35,429 nucleotides of DNA from Candidatus Nitrosopumilus sp. (GCA_013043295.1 JABDOO010000018.1:1-35429), one strand, 5' to 3'; numbered from the stretch's first letter, positions 1-7,740 are shown. The notes: a model not told the origin generated them from the sequence alone. Made by a program: numbers and translations.

Positions 1-512
1 CAGGAGAATTTACTGTGATGATTGCATTAATAAAAAATAAAAAACCAATACTTGGAGTAATTAATTGGCCTACGGAAAAAACTTTGTTTGTAGCACAAAA
101 AGGAAGCGGTGCATTTAGATTTTCAAATGGGGAATGGAAAAAAATTTCGGTATCTAAAGTATCAGACCTTACAAAATGCAAAGCAGTAGGTTCTAGACAT
201 CATTTATCTGATAAAGAAAAATTATTTATCAGAAAATTAGGAATTAAAGATTTTACAAGTATTGGTAGTTCTCTAAAAGTAGGAAAGATCAGTTCGGGAG
301 AAGCTGATGCGTATATTACTACAACTGATAAAATGAAAGAGTGGGATTCAGCAGCTTCCTATTGCATAATTTTTGAGGCTGGTGGAAAAATGACAGATAT
401 TTTAGGAAATGATCTTACTTACAACAACAAAGAGGTTCATCATCTACATGGAATTGTGGTAACAAATGGTTTAATTCATAATAAAATAATTGATGGTTTT
501 AAAAAATTATAA
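1..512 (+). CDS. CysQ / inositol monophosphatase-family phosphatase, C-terminal part (5' end outside the window)
   Basis: The reading frame is open from the left edge (in frame from base 3, reading GEFTVMIALI), so the start lies outside and the GTG at 15 is internal. The GEFTV stretch is what follows the metal-binding DPxDGT motif in this family. Near the C-terminus the motif KEWDSAASYCIIFEAGG carries the conserved Trp-Asp of the second metal site. The family covers 3'(2'),5'-bisphosphate nucleotidase (PAP to AMP) and inositol monophosphatase. Its neighbour is APS kinase, whose product PAPS yields PAP when used, so a PAP phosphatase role is the better inference. The gene converges with cysC and the two stop regions overlap by 6 bases. 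Confidence 0.85.
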   Translation, partial: GEFTVMIALIKNKKPILGVINWPTEKTLFVAQKGSGAFRFSNGEWKKISVSKVSDLTKCKAVGSRHHLSDKEKLFIRKLGIKDFTSIGSSLKVGKISSGEADAYITTTDKMKEWDSAASYCIIFEAGGKMTDILGNDLTYNNKEVHHLHGIVVTNGLIHNKIIDGFKKL

Positions 513-1022
513 AAGATTTCTACTTTTAAGAAATTCTTTTACTTTGTTTGCACTTTCTAAGAGTGGTTCATGTTCTGTATCAATCACAAGATCTGCTTTT
601 TCTGGAGATTCGTAGGGATCGTCAATTCCTGTAAAACCTTTGATTTCTCCTTTTCTAGCCTTGGCATACATTCCTTTAACATCTCGCTCTTCACACTTTT
701 CTAGCGAACATTTTACATAACATTCTGCAAATTGATCACCAGCATTGATTATTTCTCTAGCATTTTCTCTATTCTCAATATATGGAGATACTAGAGATAC
801 TGCACTTGGAACACCATGCTTTAGCAAAAGCTTCGCTAAATGAGCAACTTTTTTGTTGTGCTCGTCACGTCCTGCTTTTGAAAAGTCTTTTGGTGAGAAC
901 CATTCTCTTAATTCATCACCATCAAGCATTGCCAAATTTGGAATATCTTTTTGCAAATCTTTTACGATTGTGGTCTTTCCTGAACAAGGAAGACCAGTCA
1001 TCCAAAGAATGAAAGGTTTCAT
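507..1022 (-). CDS. cysC: Adenylyl-sulfate (APS) kinase
   Basis: The 171-residue protein phosphorylates adenosine 5'-phosphosulfate with ATP to give PAPS in the cytoplasm. The Walker A loop GLPCSGKTT is at residues 10-18. It is followed by LDGDELREWF, the substrate-binding DGD region of APS kinases, and by a lid-like KARKGEIKGFTGIDDPYE segment that is typical of the family. The length matches stand-alone APS kinases, and no ATP sulfurylase domain is fused. The start is ATG. The gene converges on the CysQ-like phosphatase with a 6-base overlap. ATP sulfurylase, which should precede it in the pathway, is not in the window. Confidence 0.92.
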   Translation of the reverse strand: MKPFILWMTGLPCSGKTTIVKDLQKDIPNLAMLDGDELREWFSPKDFSKAGRDEHNKKVAHLAKLLLKHGVPSAVSLVSPYIENRENAREIINAGDQFAECYVKCSLEKCEERDVKGMYAKARKGEIKGFTGIDDPYESPEKADLVIDTEHEPLLESANKVKEFLKSRNLL

Positions 1023-1058
1023 AAATAAAATATCTAAATAACCAATAAAGAGCTTACG

Positions 1059-1601
1059 TTAGTTTTTTGCCCAAGGTTGATTTTCCAAATAATCAATATC
1101 AGCAATTAGTTCTTCTACTTTTTTTACTATTGCAAAAACTGATTTGTATTGTTCATACATTTCTATTTCCTCCTCTTTGGTTAAGACATTAGCTTCTGCA
1201 TCATCAAAAAATTTATTTTCTTTGTTTAAATGATCATTTAAAAAAATAGCATATGTTCTCAGATATCTTGATACTGGTTCTTGAGCATCTTCTCCATTTT
1301 TCCATCTAGATAGATGATGCATTATTTGTCTAGCTATATTTCTTCCAAATTCATGTTCAATCATAAATTTTCTAATTTCTTCTTTCAAAGTATCATAGCT
1401 TGCCACACATGGAAAATACGAGTCTTCTTCTCTTGAGTGATGAATTGAATCAACGAATTCTGAAATGACTATAGTAATTTTTGTAAGATCTGAAAAAGGT
1501 ATTTTTGTTCCTTTGTATAGTTCATCTGCACATTTTGCCACAATTTTTTCTAAACGGCGAACTTGTTCATGATCTTCACGCAGTTGATTGGTTGCACTCA
1601 T
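1059..1601 (-). CDS. Hemerythrin-like HHE-domain protein
   Basis: The 180-residue, all-helical cytoplasmic protein has no signal peptide. Candidate di-iron ligands are spaced as in the HHE family: His11, His54/His55 with Glu58 (IHHSREED), His83/Glu84 (IEHE), and His124 with Glu128 (NDHLNKE). Such proteins bind a non-haem di-iron centre and are linked to O2, NO or iron sensing or storage. The sequence does not say which applies here. The gene stands alone; the next gene upstream (the antiporter) is divergent. Confidence 0.8.
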   Translation of the reverse strand: MSATNQLREDHEQVRRLEKIVAKCADELYKGTKIPFSDLTKITIVISEFVDSIHHSREEDSYFPCVASYDTLKEEIRKFMIEHEFGRNIARQIMHHLSRWKNGEDAQEPVSRYLRTYAIFLNDHLNKENKFFDDAEANVLTKEEEIEMYEQYKSVFAIVKKVEELIADIDYLENQPWAKN

Positions 1602-1682
1602 GATACCTAGTCAATGATATGTTATTTAAAAATCAGTAAAGAGTCTAGAATAGCAAATTAATCGAGTTTAACTTTTATCCAG

Positions 1683-3194
1683 ATGATTTTAGATTCATCA
1701 TATATGGATTTGATAATTTTATCAATATTGAATTTGTTTAATGGACAAATTGGTGAGATAGTTCCATTACCCAATTTTGACACAAATATAATATTTGATA
1801 AAATTTTAGAAATACAAAATTCAATAGTTGGATTATCAAGTAGTAATGGACCAATTGCAGAAGCTCATGTAATTTTACTTGCTGCAGGAGTAGTAATTTT
1901 TCTAGGAGTCGCAGGTGAGGCTTTCTTTAAAAAAACTGGAATTCCAGATGTAGCTTTTCTAATGATTTTGGGTGTAATTATAGGACCAGTCTTTGGATTA
2001 ATTCAACCAGAAGCAGTAATTCAAGTTGTGCCATATTTTGCGGCTCTTGCATTAATTATTATCATGTTTGATGGTGGACTGAATCTTGATATCAAACATG
2101 TAATCAAAACTGCACATTTTTCAGTAACACTTGCGGTTTTAGGATTTATTTTATCAGTTGTAATGATCACTCTTGCAGCACATTATGCATTAGGTTGGTT
2201 GTGGTTAGAGAGTATTCTTTTAGGTTCCATTGTAGGTGGAAGCAGTTCAGCAATTGTATTTGGTTTAGTTAGAAATGTCAAAATTTCAGAAGAAACTAAA
2301 TCAATGCTGAGTTTTGAATCTGCATTAACAGATATTTTAGCCACAATTATTGCATTCATATTATTTGAAGCCGTATTAGCAGGTCATTTTGATCTTCAAA
2401 CTTTGCAGGAAACAATTGGAAGAGCAGTAGTAGTTGGTCTGGTTCTTGGATTTGGAGTAGGAATTCCTTGGATGTATGTTTCTACAAAACTTGGAAATGC
2501 ACAACATGCCTATATGCTTACTTTGGGAGTTTTGTTTGTCTTATTTTTCTTGGCAAATTCCTTTGGAGAATCCGGAGCACTTACTGCTCTAGTATTTGGT
2601 TTGATGATCGGAAATAAAGTTCACCTAGCAAAGATTCTCAAATTCAAACTTCCAAGGATTGAGCTAGATGATCCTACACATAATCAACTGACATTTTTGG
2701 TAAGATCATTTTTCTTTGTATTTGTCGGACTGATGGCAAGTTTTGGACAGATAGAGTATCTTTTGTTTGGAGTTTTAATCACAATTGCTGTATACTATGG
2801 AAGAGTACTAGTTGGAAAAATTACATTAACAAAAAGATTTTCACTTTTGGATAGAGCGGTAACAAATTCTATGATTCCTAGAGGATTGGCAGCTGCCGTA
2901 CTTGCAACATATCCAATTACTCTGGGATTGCCAAATGCTGATGCATATCCACAATTGATTTTCTTTATTATTTTATCATCAGTAATAATTACAACTATTG
3001 GTTTAGGAAAATCAAAAAAAATTCCTCCACCAGAATCAGTTGAGGGTGGATTTGTAAAGCCTGATGATGATTCAACAGACGACGTGGTTGAAGTAGAAAA
3101 AATAACTGATATCACATTGGATGAAAATATTGAAGGTGGATTCATCAGAGATAAAGAAGAAAAATTAGACGATGATAAAACTAAGCAGAACTAG
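1683..3194 (+). CDS. Na+/H+ (cation/proton) antiporter, CPA superfamily
   Basis: The 503-residue integral membrane protein has about 12-13 hydrophobic segments between residues 60 and 440. The segment ALIIIMFDGGLNLD is characteristic of NhaP/NHE-type exchangers. The ion-binding helix reads ESALTDILAT: the key Asp is present, but Thr stands where CPA1 proteins usually have Asn. Residues 1-60 form an unusual N-terminal extension with little similarity to known exchangers. The roughly 65-residue cytoplasmic tail is acidic and holds two copies of a VEGGFV / IEGGFI motif. The likely role is sodium and pH homeostasis, which fits a marine cell. The transported cation cannot be decided from the sequence. 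The start is ATG; Met8 is a possible alternative. Confidence 0.88.
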   Translation: MILDSSYMDLIILSILNLFNGQIGEIVPLPNFDTNIIFDKILEIQNSIVGLSSSNGPIAEAHVILLAAGVVIFLGVAGEAFFKKTGIPDVAFLMILGVIIGPVFGLIQPEAVIQVVPYFAALALIIIMFDGGLNLDIKHVIKTAHFSVTLAVLGFILSVVMITLAAHYALGWLWLESILLGSIVGGSSSAIVFGLVRNVKISEETKSMLSFESALTDILATIIAFILFEAVLAGHFDLQTLQETIGRAVVVGLVLGFGVGIPWMYVSTKLGNAQHAYMLTLGVLFVLFFLANSFGESGALTALVFGLMIGNKVHLAKILKFKLPRIELDDPTHNQLTFLVRSFFFVFVGLMASFGQIEYLLFGVLITIAVYYGRVLVGKITLTKRFSLLDRAVTNSMIPRGLAAAVLATYPITLGLPNADAYPQLIFFIILSSVIITTIGLGKSKKIPPPESVEGGFVKPDDDSTDDVVEVEKITDITLDENIEGGFIRDKEEKLDDDKTKQN

Positions 3195-3225
3195 GCAATT
3201 TCTAAATTATTTACCCTAAAAGAAA

Positions 3226-4155
3226 TTATAGATCTAGGGATTCTTTGAGACCTTTGTACCTATTTCTTATAGTTACTTCAGTTACATTTGCAGCCTCTGC
3301 GATATCACGCTGAGTTTTATCCTCGCCATTTTTTACACAAGATAGGTATAGTGCGGCAGCTGCCAATCCCATTGGATCTTTTCCTGCTGATACCTCATTT
3401 TCTTGTGCCATTTTCAATACTTTACTGGCATATCTTTTTGTTTTCTCTGCAATTCCAATTCTGCTTGCAATTCTTGCAACACATTGAATTGAATCAGTTA
3501 CTGGCATCTTCAAATCTAATTCTTTAACTAGTAATCGATAACATCTTGCAATGTCTTTTCGTTTGATGTTTGCTGCTTGCTCTACATCTTTTAGATTTCT
3601 TGGTGTTGAAGTATCACGACATGCAGCATATAGTGCTGATGCCATAAGTGCAGAGATTGAACGCCCTCTAACTAGTCCTTTTTCAAGTGCTTTTCTGTAA
3701 ATATAGGCAGCTTTCTCGATTACGGAATCTGAAATTGCTAGTTTGTCCTTTAGTCTGTTTAATTCACTAAATGCTTGTCTAAAATTTCTATCAACTGGTT
3801 CGTGAACCTGGCTTCTGCTGTCCCAAGTTCTCAGTCTTTCAATGGTACTTTTCATAGATGCCGAAAGTGGTCTTCCAGAAGCGTCTTTGTTAACAGGATT
3901 AATTATTGTTGCAAGGCCCATGTCATGCATTGTTAGTGATGTAGGAGCACCGGCTCTTGCTTTGTTACCACCTTCATCTTGTGTGAATGAACGCCATTCA
4001 GGACCAGCCTCTTGTAATTTTTCAGTGATTACAAATCCACATTTAGAGCAGAACATTTCGCCTGATTCATTATCAGTAACTAACTTTCCTTGAGCACATC
4101 TTGGACAGAGTTCTTTAGTTTTGCTTACCATGGATGATTCTGGAGTTGTATGCAT
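3226..4155 (-). CDS. tfb: Transcription initiation factor B (TFB/TFIIB homologue), copy 1
   Basis: The protein bridges TBP-bound promoter DNA and RNA polymerase. It has a zinc ribbon with Cys17, Cys20, Cys36 and Cys39 (CPRC, then CSKC), a B-reader/linker region rich in conserved residues (EWRSF, GAPTSLTMHDMGLATII, RLRTWDSR), and two cyclin-like repeats from about residue 105 to the end. The second repeat ends in a helix-turn-helix (TQRDIAEAANVTEVTIRNRYKGL) that contacts the BRE. The 309 residues are standard length. A TATA-like box at 4161-4168 (minus strand) lies only about 10 bases from this ATG, so the in-frame ATG at 4131 (giving MVSKTKELCPRC) may be the true start. A second, divergent TFB lies at 6293-7213. 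Confidence 0.95.
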   Translation of the reverse strand: MHTTPESSMVSKTKELCPRCAQGKLVTDNESGEMFCSKCGFVITEKLQEAGPEWRSFTQDEGGNKARAGAPTSLTMHDMGLATIINPVNKDASGRPLSASMKSTIERLRTWDSRSQVHEPVDRNFRQAFSELNRLKDKLAISDSVIEKAAYIYRKALEKGLVRGRSISALMASALYAACRDTSTPRNLKDVEQAANIKRKDIARCYRLLVKELDLKMPVTDSIQCVARIASRIGIAEKTKRYASKVLKMAQENEVSAGKDPMGLAAAALYLSCVKNGEDKTQRDIAEAANVTEVTIRNRYKGLKESLDL

Positions 4156-4202
4156 ATTGGTATTTATGAATCAACAACTTTTTTCCGAAAATTAGGCATG
4201 AA

Positions 4203-4231
4203 AATCCTAAATTTAACTTAGAATTAGGATT
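4203..4231 (-). terminator. Inverted repeat at the end of the 99-residue-protein gene
   Basis: The arms AATCCTAA (4203-4210) and TTAGGATT (4224-4231) are perfectly complementary around a 13-base loop. The repeat overlaps the stop codon of the minus-strand gene ending at 4224 and is followed on that strand by a short T run. It is a candidate terminator. It also lies just upstream of the TFB gene on the same strand, so a regulatory role is possible. Confidence 0.35.
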
Positions 4232-4523
4232 CTAATTTTGCCTTAATTGACTGGACATATTTTTCGTTATATTCATTGAATAGTTGAATTTTGTTCTGGG
4301 CCAAAGCCATAGCTCCAGGTCTGCTATTGATATGAGATTCTGCAACTTTTTGTTCTTCTAAAAGTTTTTCAAGGTTTTCTTTTTGGAGAGAGTCTAGTTT
4401 TGATACTAGAATAGTTAGTTCTTTTTCAAAATTATCTCTAGTATCAGGAATTGCTGGAGGATCAGCGCCAATAATTTCTTTGGTTGTGATTTTTCCAAAT
4501 ACTTTTTTATCTAATTCAAGCAA
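4224..4523 (-). CDS. Hypothetical helical protein
   Basis: I do not recognise this 99-residue protein. Residues 30-65 look like a charged amphipathic helix or short coiled coil (NFEKELTILVSKLDSLQKEN). A second helix near the C-terminus contains NEYNEKYVQSIKAKLES. It has no cysteines, membrane segment or signal peptide, so it is probably cytosolic. The start is TTG. A TATA-like element (TTTATATC, minus strand, near 4543-4550) sits about 24 bases upstream and supports a leaderless TTG start. It is divergent from the Cys-rich protein at 4634. Confidence 0.6.
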   Translation of the reverse strand: MLELDKKVFGKITTKEIIGADPPAIPDTRDNFEKELTILVSKLDSLQKENLEKLLEEQKVAESHINSRPGAMALAQNKIQLFNEYNEKYVQSIKAKLES

Positions 4524-4633
4524 TAATGAAACGTAAAATTAGTGATATAAATTCAATTTCATTTTTATATAATTTTGAAAAATGAGTGCAGTGCAATCAA
4601 ACGTTTTATCTTTAGATAGTTTTACACTATTTC

Positions 4634-4843
4634 ATGACATATTGTATAGGTAAATGTAAAAAATACAAAGCGCTAAAACCAGCAGAAATTGGCAGATATG
4701 CTGCTGGACAAAAACGATGTAATCATTGTGAATTGTTTGTAGAATATGATGGGATTATTTGTCCATGCTGTAACAGACAACTAAGATGTCTTCCTAGAAG
4801 TAGAAAGGGAAAAGAAAAGTACATGGATCAAATTCTAAAATAA
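4634..4843 (+). CDS. Small Cys-rich putative zinc protein
   Basis: The 69-residue basic protein has cysteines in clustered pairs: CIGKC near the start, CNHC in the middle (QKRCNHCELF), then CPCCNRQLRC. This is enough for one or two zinc sites of ribbon type, and the Lys/Arg-rich C-terminus suggests nucleic-acid contact. I cannot assign a function. A T/A-rich element at 4603-4610 is about 27 bases before the ATG. A stronger TATA-like box (TTTATATAA, 4564-4572) lies farther upstream and would give a leader of about 40 bases. Confidence 0.65.
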   Translation: MTYCIGKCKKYKALKPAEIGRYAAGQKRCNHCELFVEYDGIICPCCNRQLRCLPRSRKGKEKYMDQILK

Positions 4844-4871
4844 ATAATCATGCCTAAAAATTAAAGTTCTA

Positions 4872-4878
4872 TTTATAA
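4872..4878 (+). promoter_or_regulatory. TATA box of the 90-residue-protein gene
   Basis: TTTATAA is centred 25 bases upstream of the ATG at 4900. That is the archaeal TATA-to-start spacing expected if the transcript begins at or next to the start codon. Confidence 0.5.
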
Positions 4879-4899
4879 GAAATCAAAACTAGTAAGATT

Positions 4900-5172
4900 A
4901 TGGCAATTCCAGAAGATATAGAAGAAATTGTTGAAAAACATATCAAATTGATGCTATCTCAAACTGAAACATATTTGCCATTTATCAGAGTCGCATTTCC
5001 ATACTCAAACAACGTTGCAGACGGGGTTTACAATCTAATTATTGGAAGTGCATTATCGATATTTTTGAATCAATTTGCTTTGAAAATGAAATATCCTACA
5101 GCAGATGATTTTACAGAGTTTGGAAAAATCACATTAAAGTACAGAGATCAAGTTGATCAATTTTTTAAATAA
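4900..5172 (+). CDS. Hypothetical protein
   Basis: I do not recognise this 90-residue protein. It begins with an acidic helix (PEDIEEIVEKHIKLML), has a moderately hydrophobic centre (YNLIIGSALSIFLNQFAL) too weak for a confident membrane helix, and ends in a charged helix. There are no cysteines or clear motifs. The ATG follows a well-placed TATA box. Its stop codon directly abuts the stop codon of the convergent gene at 5173. Confidence 0.55.
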   Translation: MAIPEDIEEIVEKHIKLMLSQTETYLPFIRVAFPYSNNVADGVYNLIIGSALSIFLNQFALKMKYPTADDFTEFGKITLKYRDQVDQFFK

Positions 5173-5403
5173 TTAAGCTATTTCCCCTAGAAAATGTATT
5201 GTATCATTTGATACTACAACTGTTCTATCTTTTGGAACGTGGTATAATTTTTTTGAACCGTTTGAAGATTGAACAATAAGTTTTGAAAAAGGATCTTTGA
5301 GAGATTTGTATAGAATTCCTTTGTCTCCAACTGACTGAGACCAATGAGTGCCCTGGACAAAAGAGATTGTTTGAAATTTTACGACTTGATATGAGTACAC
5401 CAT
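5173..5403 (-). CDS. Hypothetical protein downstream of crcB
   Basis: This 76-residue protein of alternating hydrophobic and polar residues is probably mostly beta-strand (YQVVKFQTISFV, SKLIVQSS, RTVVVSNDTIHFLG). No family is recognised, and it has no signal peptide or cysteines. It starts with ATG only 6 bases after the crcB stop, so the two are almost certainly cotranscribed. The context hints at a link to fluoride export, but nothing in the protein itself shows this. Confidence 0.55.
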   Translation of the reverse strand: MVYSYQVVKFQTISFVQGTHWSQSVGDKGILYKSLKDPFSKLIVQSSNGSKKLYHVPKDRTVVVSNDTIHFLGEIA

Positions 5404-5409
5404 TTCTAA

Positions 5410-5790
5410 TTAATTGTTAATTATTGCACTCATTAATGACTTTCCTCCAATGAGTGCTGCAATTGACAAGCCAACGTTTGCAAGAATATTTACAGCAAGT
5501 GTTCCATATTGATTATTCTCAAGAAGATTAGTTGAATCTAGAGCAAATGCAGACATGGTAGTAAGTGAGCCACAAAATCCTACAGCAGCAAATAGGGAAT
5601 ATCTTCCATCAAGATGCCAATGCTGAGACAGTACAACAAAAGCTCCAAGAATAAAAGCTCCAAGTACATTGACTATCAAAACATTGACTGGTAATGTATT
5701 GAAAAGTAATGGAGACTCTGTTACCTTGTATCTTAGAAATGCTCCTAGTACAGAACCTGCTGCTAAGAAAACAAATTCTAGACCCTTCAT
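5410..5790 (-). CDS. crcB: Fluoride ion channel CrcB/Fluc
   Basis: The 126-residue protein has four hydrophobic segments, as expected for the dual-topology Fluc dimer that exports fluoride. It has the N-terminal GSVLGAFLRY, the conserved Asn41 of NVLGAFILG, and the signature GFCGSLTTMSAF at 71-82. In many Flucs that signature ends TTFSTF with two pore Phe residues; here the first is Met79 while Phe82 is kept. Only one crcB copy is present, consistent with a homodimer. It leads a two-gene unit with the 76-residue protein. No fluoride riboswitch is visible upstream. Confidence 0.9.
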   Translation of the reverse strand: MKGLEFVFLAAGSVLGAFLRYKVTESPLLFNTLPVNVLIVNVLGAFILGAFVVLSQHWHLDGRYSLFAAVGFCGSLTTMSAFALDSTNLLENNQYGTLAVNILANVGLSIAALIGGKSLMSAIINN

Positions 5791-5920
5791 CTATTGATTA
5801 GAATAAACTGACATTATTAGTGCTATTTGGGACAATTTGGATGTAGTTTGTGCCTAATTTGTTCAATTTTAGAAATGCAAGTCCATGATTTTTATAGGTT
5901 TGATATTTTTTGCAGACTGA

Positions 5921-6112
5921 ATGACATTGAAATTGAGATGTGAAGACTATGGTTTTGAATGTGAATACATTCTAGATGAAGAAAAAACCATAGGTCTGAT
6001 TGAAAAATTAAGGAATCATTTTGAAGAGGAACACGGTATTGATTATACTATAGAAGCAGTAACTCAAATGATTACAAACCGCGGACATTCTTTAGAATCA
6101 ATTAAGAAATAG
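5921..6112 (+). CDS. Small DUF1059-like protein
   Basis: The 63-residue protein has the pattern CEDYGFECEY at the start and HFEEEHGI in the middle. This Cys-x6-Cys...His-x4-His pattern is what DUF1059 proteins show and could bind one zinc ion. It ends with an ITNRGHSLESIKK segment. The function of the family is unknown to me. A TATA-like TTTATAGG near 5890-5897 lies about 27 bases before the ATG, so the transcript is probably leaderless. The gene is divergent from crcB. Confidence 0.65.
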   Translation: MTLKLRCEDYGFECEYILDEEKTIGLIEKLRNHFEEEHGIDYTIEAVTQMITNRGHSLESIKK

Positions 6113-6292
6113 AATTATTCTTAAAAAATTTGTTTTAATTTTTAACATTTATTACAATGTATGGTATATTGAAAACAAGAATTTTGTTTTGTTAAAAATT
6201 TGAGGAATTTTTAGTATCTAAAGTTTAGTTTTGATTCTTAAATTACCTGAATAGACTTGTTTTTATTTTATAATCACCTAAAGTATACAGTA

Positions 6293-7213
6293 GTGATAGA
6301 GAATTTTTCAAATGATTATGATGTAAAGTGTCAGCTTGATACTTGCAAAACCTATCCCGCAATAACAGATTCTGAAAGAGGAGAAATTGTTTGTGGGGGT
6401 TGCGGTCTTATCCTATTGCAAAATATGGCCGACGCATCATACGAAAACAACGGTTTCACTTCAGAAGACTTTATGAAACAATCCAGAACAGGACCTGCTT
6501 CATCACTGACAATGAATGATAGGGGACTGTCAACTGTGATTGGAACCAATAAGGATTCAACGGGAAAGGCGTTATCTAGCAAAACAAAATACGAGTTTAA
6601 TCGTCTACGAACCTGGGATCAAAGAAGCAAATCAAGAAAGACTGCTAGCTTAAGCAAGGCATTCACTTTGCTTCATGGCATGAAGACCAGGTTAGGATTA
6701 TCAGATAATGTTGTAGAAAATGCTGCCTATATTTACAGAAAAGTGGTTAGTGCAAAGCTAACCAGAGGAAGAACAATGGCTTCATTGATTTCAGCCTCAT
6801 TATATGCAGCATGTAGAGAGAATAACATTCCAAGAACATTAGACGATATTGCAGAGGCTGGAAATGTTGAGAGACGAATACTTTCCCGAGATTTGAGAAC
6901 CATAATCAAAAAGCTTGAATTGAATCTAAATCAATACGATACAACATCATTTATCTCAAAAATTGCAAACAACATGAATCTAAAAGAAACAACCAAACGA
7001 GATGCATTTAAGATATTATCTAGATGTGAAAATGAACAGATTACGGCTGGAAAACACCCTGTAGCACAAGCTGCAGCATCGCTATACATTGCATGTATAC
7101 TAAACGGTGAAAAAATCAGTCAAAAGAAATTTTCTTTAGAATCTGGAGTAAGTGATGTTACAATCAGAAATAGAGCCGTCTTGATTAAGAAAACATTAAA
7201 GCTTGATGAGTAA
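6293..7213 (+). CDS. tfb: Transcription initiation factor B, divergent copy 2
   Basis: This second TFB has two cyclin-like repeats (from about residue 95) and a C-terminal helix-turn-helix (SQKKFSLESGVSDVTIRNRAVLIK). The linker keeps ASSLTMNDRGLSTVI and RLRTWDQRS. The zinc ribbon is atypical: the first Cys pair is CQLDTC (four residues between) where TFIIB normally has CxxC; the second pair is CGGC. I chose the GTG at 6293 because a TATA-like TTTTATAA at 6266-6273 lies about 23 bases before it. The in-frame TTG at 6257 would be upstream of the transcript. A hairpin terminator follows at 7229. Thaumarchaea are known to carry several TFBs, so this is probably an alternative promoter-selecting factor. 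Confidence 0.92.
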   Translation: MIENFSNDYDVKCQLDTCKTYPAITDSERGEIVCGGCGLILLQNMADASYENNGFTSEDFMKQSRTGPASSLTMNDRGLSTVIGTNKDSTGKALSSKTKYEFNRLRTWDQRSKSRKTASLSKAFTLLHGMKTRLGLSDNVVENAAYIYRKVVSAKLTRGRTMASLISASLYAACRENNIPRTLDDIAEAGNVERRILSRDLRTIIKKLELNLNQYDTTSFISKIANNMNLKETTKRDAFKILSRCENEQITAGKHPVAQAAASLYIACILNGEKISQKKFSLESGVSDVTIRNRAVLIKKTLKLDE

Positions 7214-7228
7214 ATTATTCCAAAAATA

Positions 7229-7249
7229 TCCTACAATTTTATTGTAGGA
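7229..7249. terminator. Hairpin terminator between convergent genes
   Basis: TCCTACAA (7229-7236), a five-base loop, and TTGTAGGA (7242-7249) form a perfect 8-bp stem. On the plus strand it is followed by an A/T-rich stretch with a T run at about 7256-7262. On the minus strand T-rich sequence also follows. It lies 15 bases after the TFB stop and contains the stop codon of the convergent gene, so it may terminate both. Confidence 0.55.
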
Positions 7250-7668
7250 GAAAATATTTTTTCAATTAAAACATCTTTTAGTTGATTTGCTAATTCCATG
7301 ATAACACGAATTTGTTCTAGAGTAATTTCTTTGAGACTTTGAATAGAATTGTTTAGCTCTGTAATTTCTGCTTGTAATTTTGATTTTTCATTTTTTAATG
7401 ATGATATTTGGCTTTGTAAGTTAGTGTTTTTTTCTTCTAGCTTTTTATTTTCTTCAGTTAACCGTTTAATTTTTTCTGAATCAGATTCTCCCGGAAAGGG
7501 ATCTGGTGCAGGTTCTGGGCTAGGCATTTTGATTGGTTCTGGTGCAGGACTAGGTTGGGGAATTTGTGGTGGTTCTGGTTCTTGCTCTGTTTCAAAAGCT
7601 AATGTAATTTGAAAAGAACCTATAGATGCACATAGGACAATTATGGTAAAAATCAGACTAGATTTCAT
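7231..7668 (-). CDS. Exported Pro/Glu-rich coiled-coil protein
   Basis: The 145-residue protein has an N-terminal signal peptide (MKSSLIFTIIVLCASIGSFQITLAF). A Pro-Glu rich stretch at about residues 28-60 repeats PxPxPEP-like units. A coiled coil at about 66-130 has regular Leu/Ile heptads (IKRLTEENKKLEEKN onwards). There is no cysteine or C-terminal anchor. The proline segment probably acts as a rigid spacer between the membrane or surface layer and a dimerising coil. No family function is recognised. Its stop codon lies inside the shared terminator hairpin. Confidence 0.65.
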   Translation of the reverse strand: MKSSLIFTIIVLCASIGSFQITLAFETEQEPEPPQIPQPSPAPEPIKMPSPEPAPDPFPGESDSEKIKRLTEENKKLEEKNTNLQSQISSLKNEKSKLQAEITELNNSIQSLKEITLEQIRVIMELANQLKDVLIEKIFSPTIKL

Positions 7669-7740
7669 GTTAATATTTCACAGAAATCTTATGTGATTTT
7701 TGTATATGAATATGATTATTTTTAGTAATGAAAAAGGAGA

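Noticed and set aside
2795-3145. Antisense open frames over the antiporter tail, and similar ones over cdc48, thermosome and GGGP synthase genes
   Set aside because: They mirror well-supported genes and show composition typical of shadow frames, with no family motif.
4582-4653. A 23-codon frame (ATG at 4582) overlapping the start of the Cys-rich gene at 4634, as a regulatory upstream ORF
   Set aside because: Its ATG lies before the transcription start expected from the TATA-like element at 4564-4572, and a second T/A-rich element is better placed for the gene itself.
5791-5920. Possible fluoride riboswitch upstream of crcB
   Set aside because: None of the conserved fluoride-riboswitch core bases can be recognised on the minus strand; the region is plain A/T-rich promoter DNA between divergent genes.
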